DNA of 64,000 nt from Tenrec ecaudatus (lineage: Eukaryota; Chordata; Mammalia; Afrosoricida; Tenrecidae): NCBI RefSeq assembly GCF_050624435.1, contig NC_134535.1, positions 128,144,731 to 128,208,730 on the forward strand, read 5' to 3'. The translations under genes were made by a program, and so were the position numbers. How positions within the stretch are numbered: position 1 is the stretch's first letter; the number at the start of each line of letters is the position of its first letter. The notes beneath the pieces are model-generated. The model did not search any database, had not been told where the DNA came from, and saw nothing but the letters and a program-made list of their open reading frames with translations. This document shows positions 33,200 through 44,084 of the stretch, one piece after another.

Positions 33200-33800
33200 G
33201 ATTTGATTAGAAGTCAAGTGTCATTAAGAAGATGAAGATCTGAGTCGGGAGGATGCTGGCAGAGAGTTCAGCAAGTATGAAGGCCCTGAGTTAGGCTGGA
33301 CAGCTCTAAGGAAAGCCATACTGCCAGTGTAACAAGGCCAGAGTCAGCCAAGACCAGAGTGACAGGGAAGGTGGTTGGAGCAGTTGGTGGTCAGGGCCTG
33401 GGAGATCTGAGCCTGGGAGAGGATGAGAAATTTGGATTTTATTTGAAGTGTTACGGGAAATCATGGAAGGGTATGGAACTGAGCATTCAAACATAGTCTG
33501 ACGTGTGTTTTAATAGGATCTTTGTGGTCACTGGTTAGGAACGAATCTGGGTGAGAAGGATGAAAGCAGGAAGATCAGTTAGGAAACATTTGCAAAAGTC
33601 CAGCTGATTGCTTGGACTATGATGGTGGAGGTGGATGTACCGAGGGCTGGGCTGGCTCTGTATATACTGTGAGGGCAGAGGGCAGAGCTTACTAAAGGCT
33701 AACAGGTGATGTGAAGGAGAAAAGGCAGAGTGGTGGATGATGTCTGTGTATGTAGGATAGAGAGAGAGAGGGAGAGAAAATTCTTCTAGGTTGAGCTTAA
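33200..33800 (+). mobile_element. Old dispersed mammalian repeat, family not assigned
   Basis: TTGGATTTTATTTGAAGTGT, then AAATCATGGAAGGGTATGGA, TAATAGGATCTTTGTGGTCA and GCAGGAAGATCAGTTAGGAA have the order of a purine-rich repeat that I know to be scattered in mammals but cannot name. An (AG)n run lies at 33760-33780. Confidence 0.4.
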
Positions 33801-34164
33801 GCAACTAGGTGAATGAAATGGAATATTTGCACACACACAACGCACTGCTGTCAGTCCTCATCAAACTGCAAGAGGCCAGCTATTCTTTAGGAGTCTTACT
33901 TTCCCTACCTGCTTAGTCCCAATGACTTCGTGGGGTCTTCTGGCTCCATGTGGCCTCTACTAAAGCTCTCCTTCACACCAGTCCCTTTCCAACCTTCCTT
34001 CACACCAGTCCCTTTCCAACCATAAAAATAACCACCCCTGGGCTAGATTTTCACTGCACCTGAAAATACACGGATGTTCATCTACATAACGGATACAATG
34101 CACATTGTGATTGAAGAGATTGATTCCTCTGGTTTCAATTCTGCATCTCACAGCAGGCCCATGC
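33801..34164. other. Unassigned DNA with a short direct repeat
   Basis: TCCTTCACACCAGTCCCTTT occurs twice, at about 33969 and 33996, as a 27-bp tandem duplication. Otherwise nothing recognised. Confidence 0.5.
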
Positions 34165-34539
34165 TGATGATGTTGTTACGTGCCATCGAGTCCACCCCGA
34201 CTCATAGAGACCCTAGGTACCAGAGAACAGAATAGCCCCCAGACCTTCTCCAGCCTCACGATGGTTAGGTTGGATTCCATTGTTGCTGCCACGGTGTCTG
34301 TTGCTCTCTTTTTCGCTTCCCCTCTCATTGACTGAGCATGAGGTCCTCTTCCAGGGACTGTGCTCTCCTGATAACATGTTCAAAGTGCTTCAGATGAAGT
34401 CTTGCCATCCTTGCTTCTGAGGATCATTCTGGCTGTACTTCTCCGAAGACAGACTTGTTGGTTCCTTTAGTCACCTCTTGTACTTCACCAGCACAGTAAT
34501 TCAAATGAATCGATGCTTCTCAATATTCTCTATACATTG
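34165..34539 (-). mobile_element. RTE LINE 3' end, antisense, left piece
   Basis: TGTTGTTACGTGCCATCGAG, CATTGTTGCTGCCACGGTGT, TTCCAGGGACTGTGCTCTCC and CTTGCCATCCTTGCTTCTGA are the RTE 3' end complement. It stops at CATTG (34535-34539), where an LTR inserted. Confidence 0.8.
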
Positions 34540-34990
34540 TTTTAGACCGGGTTGTCTAGAGAAGCAAATCCAGTGACATTCATCTATGGACAAGAAAGAA
34601 CTTGATCTTCAAAAGCCATTTTACATCAGGAAGACAATCCAGCCAAGTCTAACTGGAGTTCATCGATCTGATGCTAGCAGGAATGGACTCTCGAGCTGCA
34701 GGCTGATGACGCAGAAAAGGGAATTAGGAAGCAAAGAGATCAAAAGCCAGTGGGTGCAGAGGCTCATGGACCCAAGGTTGGTGGAAGCATGCCCAGGCTC
34801 CGACAGCTGTCAGGGTTGGTGGTCCACATGGGTCTGTCTCTGGAGGCAGACCCAAAGTCCCAGTGAAGTCCCATCAAGGAGGAAGGTGAAGTGGCCCCAA
34901 GGAGGTGTCAGCAAGCTCCCACTTGATTGACAGGTTTGACTCCACCCCCAGCCAGAAGTGTCTAGTTGACATAAAATTATCCTGCTACCA
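34540..34990 (-). mobile_element. Solo LTR, ERVL/MLT2-like, in RTE
   Basis: The plus strand begins TTTTAGACCGGGTTGTCTAG and ends TTATCCTGCTACCA. The pentamer CATTG stands at both edges (34535-34539 and 34991-34995), and the RTE sequence continues across it. Confidence 0.8.
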
Positions 34991-35260
34991 CATTGTTCAA
35001 GTTTCACATGTGTATAGGGCAATTGAAAACACCATGGCTTCCATCAGGCACACCTTAACCCTGAAAATGACCTCCTTGGTCTTCAACACTTTAAAGAGGT
35101 CTTGTGTAGCAGATTTTCCCAATGCAATATTGTGTTTGATTTCTTGATTGTTGTCCTATCTATGGGCAATGATTGTGAATCCAAGCAAGATGAAATTCTT
35201 GACAACTTTGATTTTTTTCTCTGTTGATTTCTCTGTTGTTGTTGTTGTTATTGTCAGGAT
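34991..35260 (-). mobile_element. RTE LINE, antisense, right piece
   Basis: TCAAGTTTCACATGTGTATA, then GAAAACACCATGGCTTCCAT, CAACACTTTAAAGAGGTCTT and GACAACTTTGATTTTTTTCT continue the RTE complement from 34539. Confidence 0.8.
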
Positions 35261-35671
35261 TTTGGTTTTCTTTGCATTAAATTGCCATCTAAACTGAAAG
35301 CTGTAGGCCTAAATTTTTATCAACAAGAGCTTCATGCCTCTTTCCTGATTCAGGTCCCTCTCCTCAACCATCTCTTCACCACACCATCTTATATTGCCCC
35401 ACATTTTCAGCCAAGGCAATTCAACAAGCGAGGTCTTAAACACCATTTGTGGAGGCAACACATTTAAAAATGCCTAATGAATGCTCATTATGTGTTGGGT
35501 ACGCTCCATGATGTTAACAATGGTGCCGCAAAAGGGGCAGACTCCTACTTGCATGGCACTTACAAGGCTGCGGGTGGAGACAGAGAAGCAACCAATCAAT
35601 GAGAAAAAAATATATGATCAGGTGGAAAGTGTGGCCAGGAGTGGACTCCAAGAGGACTGACAGAGTACCTG
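35261..35671. other. Unassigned DNA
   Basis: Nothing recognised. Confidence 0.4.
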
Positions 35672-35860
35672 GGCAAACTCGTTGCCAGTGACTAGCCCAC
35701 GGCTACCATAGAGTTGATTCTGACCTTGTGGGGCACAGTAGCACTGCCCTTTTAGGTCTCCAAATCTATAAGTCGTTATGGGAATAGGATGCCACATCTT
35801 TCTTCCTCGGCAACTGGAGGGTTTGAACTGCTTGCCCCTATAAGAAAACAGAGTCTGCTA
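35672..35860 (-). mobile_element. AfroSINE-type SINE, antisense
   Basis: TAGAGTTGATTCTGACCTTG, GGTCTCCAAATCTATAAGTC, CCACATCTTTCTTCCTCGGC and GGGTTTGAACTGCTTGCCCC are the SINE complement. Confidence 0.8.
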
Positions 35861-36945
35861 GCATTGCTCAGAAATGGTTTGCCAGCTGAAGGGGACCAAA
35901 CCTGCAGACCCCTTTGTCTTGATAGGCTTTAGTGGAGCCAGGGCCCTGGTGTGTGGGGCAAGAATGGTTTGAGCCTTGGAACCGCATCTAATTTCCCCAA
36001 ACCCCAGTAACACAATCTCATGGACTTGACAACCCGGCTTTCTCCCCACTTCCCTCTGGCTTCTCTCAAAGCTCCCCCCACCCAACAGCCTGCACCATCC
36101 CTGCCCCCCTGGAATTCTTGGGCAGAACAGCTGCACTAGGGGCTCAGTTTTCAATGAAACAATAAAATACTCCTGCGTGTCCCTAAGAGCCTGGCATTTA
36201 TGACTTGGGTGGGGGGTGGGGGGAATGGCTTCCCTGCACAGACACCCCTCCCCGATTCCCAGGCTCACCAGCCCAGACGCCCACATGTCCCCCAGCCTGT
36301 CTTTAAGCCTCTGAGAACACCAGCCTGGGTGCCTCAGAATGGTCTCCAGGATATGGAGTCAGAGGAAACAGAGATGAACTTGGCCATGGAAGTACAAATG
36401 CACATTTAGAGCTCTGACCATCTGACACCCTCTCTGGCACCCTGGCCTCCCCCCGGACCCTCCATAACCCACCCCCACCCCCTAAGACACATGGCTGTCT
36501 TGGGGAAATGGACCTCTCCGACCAAGACAGGAGAGCTCTGACAGGCTCTAGGAGGGACCTGGGTGTGACCACATTCCAATCAGCAGACAGGCTCCCCTGG
36601 CCCAGTGCCCTGCCTCTGCCTGGGGGCTCTTCTCAAAGGTGCAAGAAATCCTTGCCTTCCTGATGGTTCCCTTTGGCAAAGCATGCACGTCTGGACACCA
36701 AACCCTGACATCCCTAGTCATCCTTCCCAATGCCAGATGGGAACTTCCATCCCTCGCGGGCCCAGCATGACAAACTAGCTTCCTTGTTGGGGCACAGCCT
36801 GCCAACTGCTCAAATGTCAGGACTCCCCTCTCTCTGGAGAACAGAGTTGGTGCATCCCCCCCACCCCCCACACACTTTATTTTGTCCCTTGTCGCTCTGG
36901 GACAGTGAGTAGAAAGCAGGTATAGAAAGTGTAGATCTCATAAAC
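35861..36945. other. Unassigned GC-rich DNA
   Basis: A 142-codon minus-strand frame at 35858-36286 overlaps the SINE at its end and has no recognisable domain. Nothing else supported. Confidence 0.35.
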
Positions 36946-37164
36946 CAGGGGTTCTCAACCTTCCTAATGCCATGATCCTTTCATACAGTTCCTCATGTTG
37001 TGTGACCCCCCCCCCCCAACCATACAATTCTTTTCATTGCTACTCCATCACTGTAATTTTGCTACTGTTATGAATTGGGCAACCCCTGTGAAAAGGTCAT
37101 TTGAGACCCCCCCAATGCCTCCCACCCCTGAAAGGGGTCGTGACCCACAGGTTGAGAATGGCTG
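36946..37164 (-). mobile_element. SPIN non-autonomous hAT element, antisense
   Basis: The ends CAGGGGTTCTCAACC and (complement) CAGCCATTCTCAACC match the SPIN terminal repeat CAGTGGTTCTCAACC. Inside, CATACAGTTCCTCATGTTGT, TTTTGCTACTGTTATGAATT and GGTCGTGACCCACAGGTTGA are the complement of the copy at 38511. A poly-C run at about 37005-37017 interrupts it. It has no transposase and needs one in trans. Confidence 0.88.
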
Positions 37165-37442
37165 TATGAGCAAGACAAAGATAGGAGGCAGGAGGCCTGG
37201 CCGCAGGAAGCCACAATCAGATGCCCAGCAGAATGAAACTGACTGCGTTCAAAGTCTGCCAGACACGGTCCTGCCTGCGGGTCTCTAACCCAGAAATAGA
37301 ATGCCTTTCCCCAGATTTCTGCCCAGGCTAGTTCCTTCACCTCCTGTCCAAGTCATTGCTCAGGTCACAGCAGGTCAAGGAGGCTCTCCCCAAGCCCCAC
37401 GTTTTAATGGTAACTTATGTTCCACCCTCCACCTGCATTTAC
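37165..37442. other. Unassigned DNA
   Basis: Nothing recognised. Confidence 0.4.
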
Positions 37443-37650
37443 TCTGCTCGAGTTACGCTGATAACTGGAAGGTCAGAGGTTTGAATCCACCAGCCCCTCT
37501 GAAGGCGAAAGATCCTCCAAGCTGCCTGCTTTCCTAAAGAACTGTGGTCAGAGAAACCCTGGGTGGGGGCAGTTATACTCTGCCCTTTGGGGTTCCTGTG
37601 AGTTGGGATGGGCTCAGTGGCAGAGGGTTCCACTTGGGTTTGGTGACCTG
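37443..37650 (+). mobile_element. AfroSINE-type SINE, sense
   Basis: AGGTCAGAGGTTTGAATCCA (B box), GGGGCAGTTATACTCTGCCC and GAGTTGGGATGGGCTCAGTG give the SINE from head to core. Confidence 0.85.
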
Positions 37651-37826
37651 GCTCAGCCTTTCCTTTTGCTCCATGAAATGATCATCATCCAACAGCCAAG
37701 CTGATTGTGCACGAGCTTTATTGTCTACCTCTCACTGTGACTAGGTGGCCCGCTGTCTGAAAGGGCAGTCCCAGTGCCCAGAAACGTTCTGGAACCTAGG
37801 AATTATGTGATGAATATTTGCTGAGT

Positions 37827-38329
37827 AGTGGTAGTTACATAATCTACTGTCAACTTGAGGAAGGGGTGGGTTCTAGCCTGTCAATCAGGTCACAGCTTGA
37901 TGACCTCATGCGGAGGCACAACTGAGATAGCTCTCTGGAAATCGGACACACTCTCTCGCCCTGCGAGACATTCCTGTTGACAAGCCACATGGAGCTATGC
38001 TGATGGCAGCCAGGGCCCTGGAGCTGGAGGAGCCACATGGAGACCCACACCAGTGCTGAGATGCTTCCACCACCACTGGATCCCCAAGACTTTCCACCCA
38101 CTGGCCTGTGATCTTCCTACATTCAGTATCATTACATGTGTTGCCTGAGTCTAAAGAGGAATTTATAGATTGGTATCAGACATATGGGTTAATATCAGAA
38201 TTTATAGACTTGATCTGGACTGGGATGGGATGTTTTCTTAATATAAAAGTACTCTTTGATGTGAAGTTCTCTCTTAAACACATATAAGTGTCTCTGGATT
38301 TATTTCTCTAGCTAACCCGGACTAACGCA
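37827..38329 (+). mobile_element. Solo LTR, ERVL/MLT2-like, sense
   Basis: Starts AGTGGTAGTTACATAATCTA and ends AACCCGGACTAACGCA. Flanks are TGAGT (37822-37826) and TGAGA (38330-38334). It contains the conserved CCACATGGAGACCCACACCA block seen, on the other strand, in the 13574 copy. Confidence 0.85.
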
Positions 38330-38510
38330 TGAGAGGATGGTGAAGTCTAAAGGAAATAAATGAATCTATTCAAATGATAAAGAGTGTAGATAAAGAATGC
38401 AGAGTGCAAACCCGTTGTGCCTCCTAGGGACTACAGAGAAAGAGGCATAATTGTGGTTTTTAACAACTTCCTTTAGATCCCTGGAAAAATACATCCTTAT
38501 GTATGTAAAA

Positions 38511-38835
38511 CAGTGGTTCTCAACCTGTGGGTCTCGACCCCTTTGAGGGGTCAAACGACCTTTTCACAGGAGTCGCCTAAGACCATCAAAAAACACACAA
38601 ATATTCCACAATATATAATTACATATTGTTTTGTGATGAATCACTCTGCTTTAATCATGTTCAATTTGTAACAATGAAAATGCGTCCAGTATATCAGATA
38701 TGTACATTATGTTTCATAACAGTAGCAAAATAGCAGTGCTGAAGTAGTAACAAAAATAATGTTATGGTTAGGGGTCACCAGAACATGAGGAACTGTATGA
38801 AAGGGTTGTGGCATGAGGAAGGTGGAGAACCGCTG
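38511..38835 (+). mobile_element. SPIN non-autonomous hAT element, sense
   Basis: Terminal inverted repeats CAGTGGTTCTCAACC (38511) and, on the complement of the right end, CAGCGGTTCTCCACC differ at two of 15 positions. The body includes GGTCTCGACCCCTTTGAGGG, CAGGAGTCGCCTAAGACCAT, CATAACAGTAGCAAAATAGC and GGTTAGGGGTCACCAGAACA, all typical of SPIN. Flanking octamers ATGTAAAA and ATATAATA agree at six of eight positions, as expected for an 8-bp hAT duplication. The element is 325 bp, non-coding and non-autonomous. Confidence 0.92.
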
Positions 38836-38842
38836 ATATAAT

Positions 38843-39022
38843 AGAAGCCCGACTCGGCGGCTCACCAAAGGCTGGCAGACTTGCGGTTCAAACCCATCCC
38901 CTGCTCATGGGCGAAAGACCTAGCGCTCTGTTCCCATGAAAACCCCCTGGGGCCATGCTCCTCCGTCACATGGGTTCACTAGATGTTGGAATTAGGTAGA
39001 CGGCACCAAACAACAGCAGCAT
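38843..39022 (+). mobile_element. SINE, sense, with RTE-like tail
   Basis: GCGGTTCAAACCCATCCCCT is the B-box part, followed by GGGCGAAAGACCTAGCGCTC and a tail GACGGCACCAAACAACAGCA that resembles the RTE 3' end. The tail suggests mobilisation by the RTE machinery; that is inference. Confidence 0.7.
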
Positions 39023-40019
39023 GTATGTAAGACCATGATGACGCTTTTGCACATTTGATCTTAGTGCACGTATTGAGAAACGCCCGCTAACTGATAGTAG
39101 GGAGCAGTCTTTAAACAAATCAAGCCTGGAGTTAGAGGAGGTACAATTGTGATTGCGATTTGAGAGTGATTTCCAGGAAGGCTTCTAGGAAGACGTGAGC
39201 AGGAGCTGGCTTTCAGGTTCTGTAGCAAGGGTGACGTAGAGCGCCCAGTTGCGTCTGTGGGGAGGACTCACTAGTGGGGAGGACTCACTAGGGGTTTGGC
39301 TGGTAGTCCTCGAAGGGGTCAAAGTCACCTTGGGCACCTGCAGGAAGGAGCAAGAGGAGGCCGTCTACTCTGCAAAGAGTTACGGTGCTGGAAGCCCACA
39401 GGGGCCTTTCTGCCCCTTCCTAGAGGACTGTAGGAGTGGAAATCTATTTAACAGCAGCGAGTTGGAGTTTGGTTGGAACAACACAGCAAACAGGAAACAA
39501 AGGAACGGAGAGGTGGTTGGTCCCAGGCTAGGAGGCTAGCACAGGATGGCAGTGAGCATGACCCCTTGGAGATCGGGCTGCAGACCTTACGCTCTTAGCC
39601 AGTGCTCCATGTCAAAGGTCCCCATGGCTGCGGGCCAGGCTGGGGCTCTGTTAGGCTCCTCGCACCCACCTCTACCGACCCTCTCTCCCCCAAGAAGACA
39701 GCGACTCTGTGTGAAACAGATAACTAAAACTAAATCGTTGCAAATTACATTGCTGAAAAGACCATTTTTTTTAAGGTACACATACAAATGAGAGAAACTC
39801 TTGGCAGCCCAGAGCCAGCTTCCGGTTTGGTTCAGGAACTATTTCTCATACATACAAACATAGAAAATGTTCATCCTTTCATCGTAACCTCACAGAGAAT
39901 GCTGCCATTTGGGGTCGTGGGGCTGAAGAGCAGGCTTTGCTGGCCAGGGTCAGTGCTGTGTGGCCCTCAGTGTTGGCCACTGCTGATTCACTATGAAGCT
40001 CAAGCAAGCAAACAGGCAG
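39023..40019. other. Unassigned DNA
   Basis: A perfect 17- to 19-bp tandem duplication, GTGGGGAGGACTCACTAG, lies at about 39255-39292. No gene or repeat family recognised. Confidence 0.4.
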
Positions 40020-40216
40020 ACACATACATCCACTGCCTTCAAACTGATGCCCACTCGCAGAGAGAGGCCTCGTGGGACAGGGCAGAACTGCCCCTCTGTG
40101 TTGCCAAGACTGTAACTCTTGCCCAGAGTCGAAAGCCTCGTCTTTCTCCCAAAGAGTGACGGCTGGTTTCCAACTGCCGACCTTGTGGTGAGCAGCCCAG
40201 TGTGAGACCCATGATG
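40020..40216 (-). mobile_element. AfroSINE-type SINE, antisense
   Basis: CAGGGCAGAACTGCCCCTCT, AGACTGTAACTCTTGCCCAG, GAAAGCCTCGTCTTTCTCCC and CAACTGCCGACCTTGTGGTG are the SINE complement in order. Confidence 0.88.
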
Positions 40217-40312
40217 CCACTCATGAGGCTATCAATCTTTGCCAGAGTGGACGGTCTCATCTTTCTCAAAGATTAACCCATGGCTCTGAACCACCAGGGC
40301 ACTGGCTACTCC
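40217..40312 (-). mobile_element. Second SINE fragment, antisense
   Basis: GGACGGTCTCATCTTTCTCA, then AACCCATGGCTCTGAACCAC and CAGGGCACTGG is a truncated second copy of the SINE head half. Confidence 0.55.
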
Positions 40313-40715
40313 CATATATTTGGACATGAGATCTTAAACATTTTTCCCTTGGAAGTTTAAATTATTCTGATGCCTAAAAGCATAATGAAATATTTTCATA
40401 TCACACTAACAGACTTCACGCATCAGATTGTGAAGACATTTCCAATACAAACAATGCATCGCCCATGAAAACAATGCATTTCCAATAGATGTCATGAATA
40501 GGCCTGTGGATTGCCATACAGTCCAATTAAGGGACAGAATAAATGATGTTTCCATTTTTTTTCCTTTTTGCTGATTCAACATAAAATGCCAAAGATAACA
40601 ATGTGAGGTGGCAAATTGATGAACGAATATTGGGAATTCAATGAGCACTGCATTAACGAAAAGGGCAATGGCTTGACATTCTTCCCGTGTTATATTATGG
40701 GATCTTGATAGTGGC
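40313..40715. other. AT-rich unassigned DNA
   Basis: A short imperfect direct repeat of AACAATGCATCGCCCATG type occurs at 40450-40480. Otherwise nothing recognised. Confidence 0.4.
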
Positions 40716-41189
40716 CGTGGTAGTGGGGTGGTTTTATATCAACATGAATGTGTATGAAAGTGCTCGGGTGGAGTCCAATCTGTTAATGAGGTCATAGCCT
40801 AATGATGCCTGCTGGTGGGTGGGTGGGTGAGGGGTGTCGCCATCTTTTTAGAGAGGAACAGGGGAGTTCCCTGTCCCTCTCTGCCCCCTTGCCTTCCTGC
40901 TTGCTAGGATTCTTCCTGCCTCAAGGGTATCTGTCTGATCCTGAGAGCTGCTGGCGTCGTACCAAGTTTCCATTGACCTTGGATCCACTTGACTCTGTAT
41001 CCACTAGCCCATGCTCTCCCTGCATCCTGTCTCACCTTTCTACATCATCAGCCTGGAGCTACGTGAATCTGAAGAGGACTCTGACAAGCATCAGACTTAT
41101 GACTTGGGTTGGACTTGGATGTCTTCTTGATATATAATTATTTCTTGATATAAAGTTCTTTGTCTCTCTGGACAATCCAGCCTAACACA
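40716..41189 (+). mobile_element. Solo LTR, ERVL/MLT2-like, sense
   Basis: Starts CGTGGTAG (canonical TG mutated to CG) and ends AATCCAGCCTAACACA. It is flanked by an exact duplication, GTGGC, at 40711-40715 and 41190-41194. A GGTGGGTGGGTGGGTGAGGG tract lies inside. It is more diverged than the 13574 and 22600 copies. Confidence 0.85.
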
Positions 41190-41349
41190 GTGGCTTTTCT
41201 AGGTCTAGTAACAATTCTCCCTCTTCTTCTTCGTAACAATTTTTTACATAACAATTTTTATAACGTGTACCTGAGGTGTCCAACAACAAATTATGAAGCT
41301 GAAAGAAACTTTGCTAAATCGTCATCAATAAAATAAAATTTAAAAGACT

Positions 41350-42108
41350 TGAAGTTAAACAAGCAGCCATCTAGCTCAGAAGTGACAAAGCCCACATGGA
41401 AGAAGCACACTAGCTTGTGTGATCACATGGTATCAAAGGGATCAGGTATCAGGCATCATCAGAACAAAAAATCATATCATTGTGACTGAGGTGGAGAGTG
41501 TGAGTGTAGACCCAAAGCCCATTTGTAGGCCATTGGACATCTCCTTACAGAAGGGTCTCAGGGAAGAGACGAGCCAGTCAGGGTAGCAACGATGAAACAT
41601 ACAACTTTCCTCTAGTTCCTAAATGCTTCCTTACCCCCCGCCCCCAACTATCATGATCTCAAGTCTACCTTGCAAGTCTGGCTAGACCAGAGGATGTATA
41701 CTGGTACAGATAGGAACTGGAAACACGGGGAATCCAGGGCGGATGATCCCTTCAGGACCAGTGGTGTGAATGGTGATACTGGGAGGGTGGGTTGGAAAGG
41801 GGAAACCGATTACAAGGATCTACATATAGCCTCCTCCTTGGGGGATGGACAACAGGAAAGTGGGTGAAGGGAGACATCAGACAGGGCAAGATGTGACAAA
41901 ATAATAATTTGTAAATTATCAAGGGTTCATGAGGGAGGGGAGAGCGGGAAGGGATGCCAGGGGCTTGGGTGGAGAGTAGGTGTTTTGAGAATGATGAGAG
42001 CAATGAAAGTACAAATATGCTTTACACAATCAATGTATGGATGGATTGTGATAAGTTATATGAGCCCCTAATAAAATTATTTAAAAAGGAAAAAATAAAA
42101 TAAAATTT
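41350..42108 (+). mobile_element. Tenrec-type L1 3' UTR with A-rich tail, sense
   Basis: AAGCAGCCATCTAGCTCAGA, GATCACATGGTATCAAAGGG, AACTATCATGATCTCAAGTC, GGACCAGTGGTGTGAATGGT and TGTGACAAAATAATAATTTG run in order to GAGCCCCTAATAAAATTATT and an A-rich end at about 42108. It gives the sense reference for the antisense copies at 8150, 28404, 53540, 54990 and 62385. It is 5'-truncated within the 3' UTR. Confidence 0.88.
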
Positions 42109-42233
42109 GAGCTAGACAGACTACAGGAGACTAAATTATATTTCTAGTATCCCTACAGAAAATACAATTAAAATGATTTTAATTTGTGAGAAATAGGCAG
42201 CCAAAGAATAGAAGAAATAAAGTATAATAGGGA

Positions 42234-42665
42234 GGTGGTAGTTACATAATTTCATGTCAACTTGAAATGTGAGGGTGGAGTGTAGCCTGTCAATTAAGTC
42301 ACAGTCTGTTGCCTCCTTGTGGGTGTGGCCTTCTCATAAAGAGGATCCTGGGAACTTCCTCTTTCTCTGTCCTCACCTTCCTGTTGACACCACGTGGAAA
42401 CCTGCATGAACCCCAGAGATGTACACGCTGCCATTGGTCCCACAAGACTTTTCACCTACTGGTCTGTGATCTCCCTGCAGTCTGGATCATTGCTTATGTC
42501 TGCATGAGTCTGAAGAGGGAGTTATGGACTGGTATCGGACTTATGGACCTGAGCTGGACTGGGCTGGGATGTTTTCCTGCTATATAACAGCTTCTTGACA
42601 TGGAGCTCTTTCTGACACATATGTGAGTCACTAGATTCGTTCTCTAGTCAACCCGGCCCAACACA
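42234..42665 (+). mobile_element. Solo LTR, ERVL/MLT2-like, sense
   Basis: Starts GGTGGTAGTTACATAATTTC and ends CAACCCGGCCCAACACA. CCTGTCAATTAAGTCACAGT and GACTGGTATCGGACTTATGG are conserved with its relatives. No clear target duplication remains. Confidence 0.82.
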
Positions 42666-42776
42666 GGGGTATGCCTGGAAGTTAATGAAATTATTACTAG
42701 TGTTACTGTCTATAGTGTCTGGCTTTTTGTGGTATTTTTTAGCTCTTAACAGTTAGGATTGACAGTGATTATTTTG

Positions 42777-42960
42777 TGGGATCCCTGGTGGTGTAGGGGT
42801 TATGCATTGGACTGTGATCCCATGCCTGGCAGTTTGAAACCACCAGTAGCCCTGTGGGAAAAGGACTGGGCTTTCTACTCCTGTTCACAGTTACGGTCTC
42901 AGAAACTCACCGCGGATCACTCTGAGTCAGCATTGCCTCAATGGCAACGAGAGAGTTATT
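42777..42960 (+). mobile_element. AfroSINE-type SINE, sense
   Basis: TGGGATCCCTGGTGGTGTAG, GGTTATGCATTGGACTGTGA (A-box part), GGCAGTTTGAAACCACCAGT (B-box part) and GCATTGCCTCAATGGCAACG make a nearly complete copy. Confidence 0.88.
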
Positions 42961-43114
42961 TTTTTCTGTAAGTCCCTAATCTGTTTTTGCTTTTTGTCCT
43001 TCAAGAAGGCTTTTCAAATAGTGTACCTTTTAAGGTCTCCAAATCCACATTGCCTTTGATACAGACAAATGGGTATCTCTTCTGGTCTATTAAAAAAAAG
43101 TGTTAAATATATAC

Positions 43115-43194
43115 CAGGGGGCTTCAGAAAAGCTAGGGAGGGAATGGGATGAAAGGATAACAGAATCTTTCCACAAACATTTTAAAGCCCCCTT
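43115..43194. mobile_element. Short palindromic MITE
   Basis: The left arm CCAGGGGGGCTTCAGAAAAG and the complement of the right arm (CAAGGGGGCTTTAAAATGTT) pair imperfectly over about 80 bp, as in the unit at 10663. TA precedes it. Confidence 0.6.
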
Positions 43195-43309
43195 GTTTCT
43201 AACTTCAGGATATCGGCTATTTCTACATTCTCTACATGCAGAGCTCCCTGGTCTGATTGGTTGGCAAATCCCACTTCTCAGGAGTGCAGTGACCTTTCTA
43301 CATCCTCCG

Positions 43310-43490
43310 TCTCTGTCCACTTACCTATTCGAGGCATTTCATACAAGTGGATCCATAAGACACTTGTTGGATTCCTTGGCCCCATCACAGTGTTTTCATG
43401 GGTCACCCGTGCTGCTGCCTGCATCGTGTGCTCCCCGATTCTGAAGAGTGACATCTGCAACAAGGTGTCCTTCCAATCCACCGAAGACAC
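43310..43490 (-). mobile_element. Old L1 3' UTR fragment, antisense
   Basis: CTTACCTATTCGAGGCATTT, CATACAAGTGGATCCATAAG and CAGTGTTTTCATGGGTCACC follow the complement of an old L1 3' region. MITE copies stand on both sides. Confidence 0.55.
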
Positions 43491-43491
43491 G

Positions 43492-43565
43492 GGAATTCCA
43501 AAGCTCCTAGGGAAATGGAATGGAAAATCCATGCTATCCTTCCACGAACCCTTTGAAGTCCTTTT
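43492..43565. mobile_element. Short palindromic MITE
   Basis: TTCCAAAGCTCCTAGGGAAA, then TGGAATGGAAAATCCATGCT and CTTCCACGAACCCTTTGAAG form the third, most eroded copy of this family in the window. Confidence 0.5.
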
Positions 43566-44084
43566 TTGTATCATTGAGGGCCCAGGTGTGCCAGGTGCTG
43601 CAGCAGATGCGGGAACTTCAGCAAAGGAAGTACTCCCTGCCCTTGTCCCTGCTTCCTGATGCCAGGTGCGGTGAGTGAGGGGGACGGCGTGCTCCCAGCC
43701 ATGGTGGTGCACCCTGGAAGGGCTAAGAGGGGCGCTCTCCGATGCTCAGAAGCCTGAGCAAGAGGGCAGGCCTGATGTCTGGGCACATGCCCTAAGCATC
43801 ACACGGGACCTGCATGTGGAAGGGACCTGCACTGAGGGCTTACGTTTGTGTTGACACGATTTGAAACTCGGAGCCATCCTAAGCAGAATGACATGTAGAT
43901 TCACACCGGGAGCCACTCCTTATGAAGCTGGTCCTCAAGAAAGGTGTCCATGCAGGTCCTCCCTCTGGCTCAAGTTCATTGCAGAAGGCCGGATGGGAAA
44001 GTGAAGGGTGGGGCATGTTGATGAAGTGCCATCTTTCCTTTCTCTTTCCTTGGGGGCCAGAGGGGATAAGTGCCTTCCGGGAAG
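43566..44084. other. Unassigned DNA
   Basis: Nothing recognised. Confidence 0.4.

Noticed and set aside
35858-36286. 142-codon open frame on the minus strand
   Set aside because: No domain recognised; its end touches an antisense SINE.
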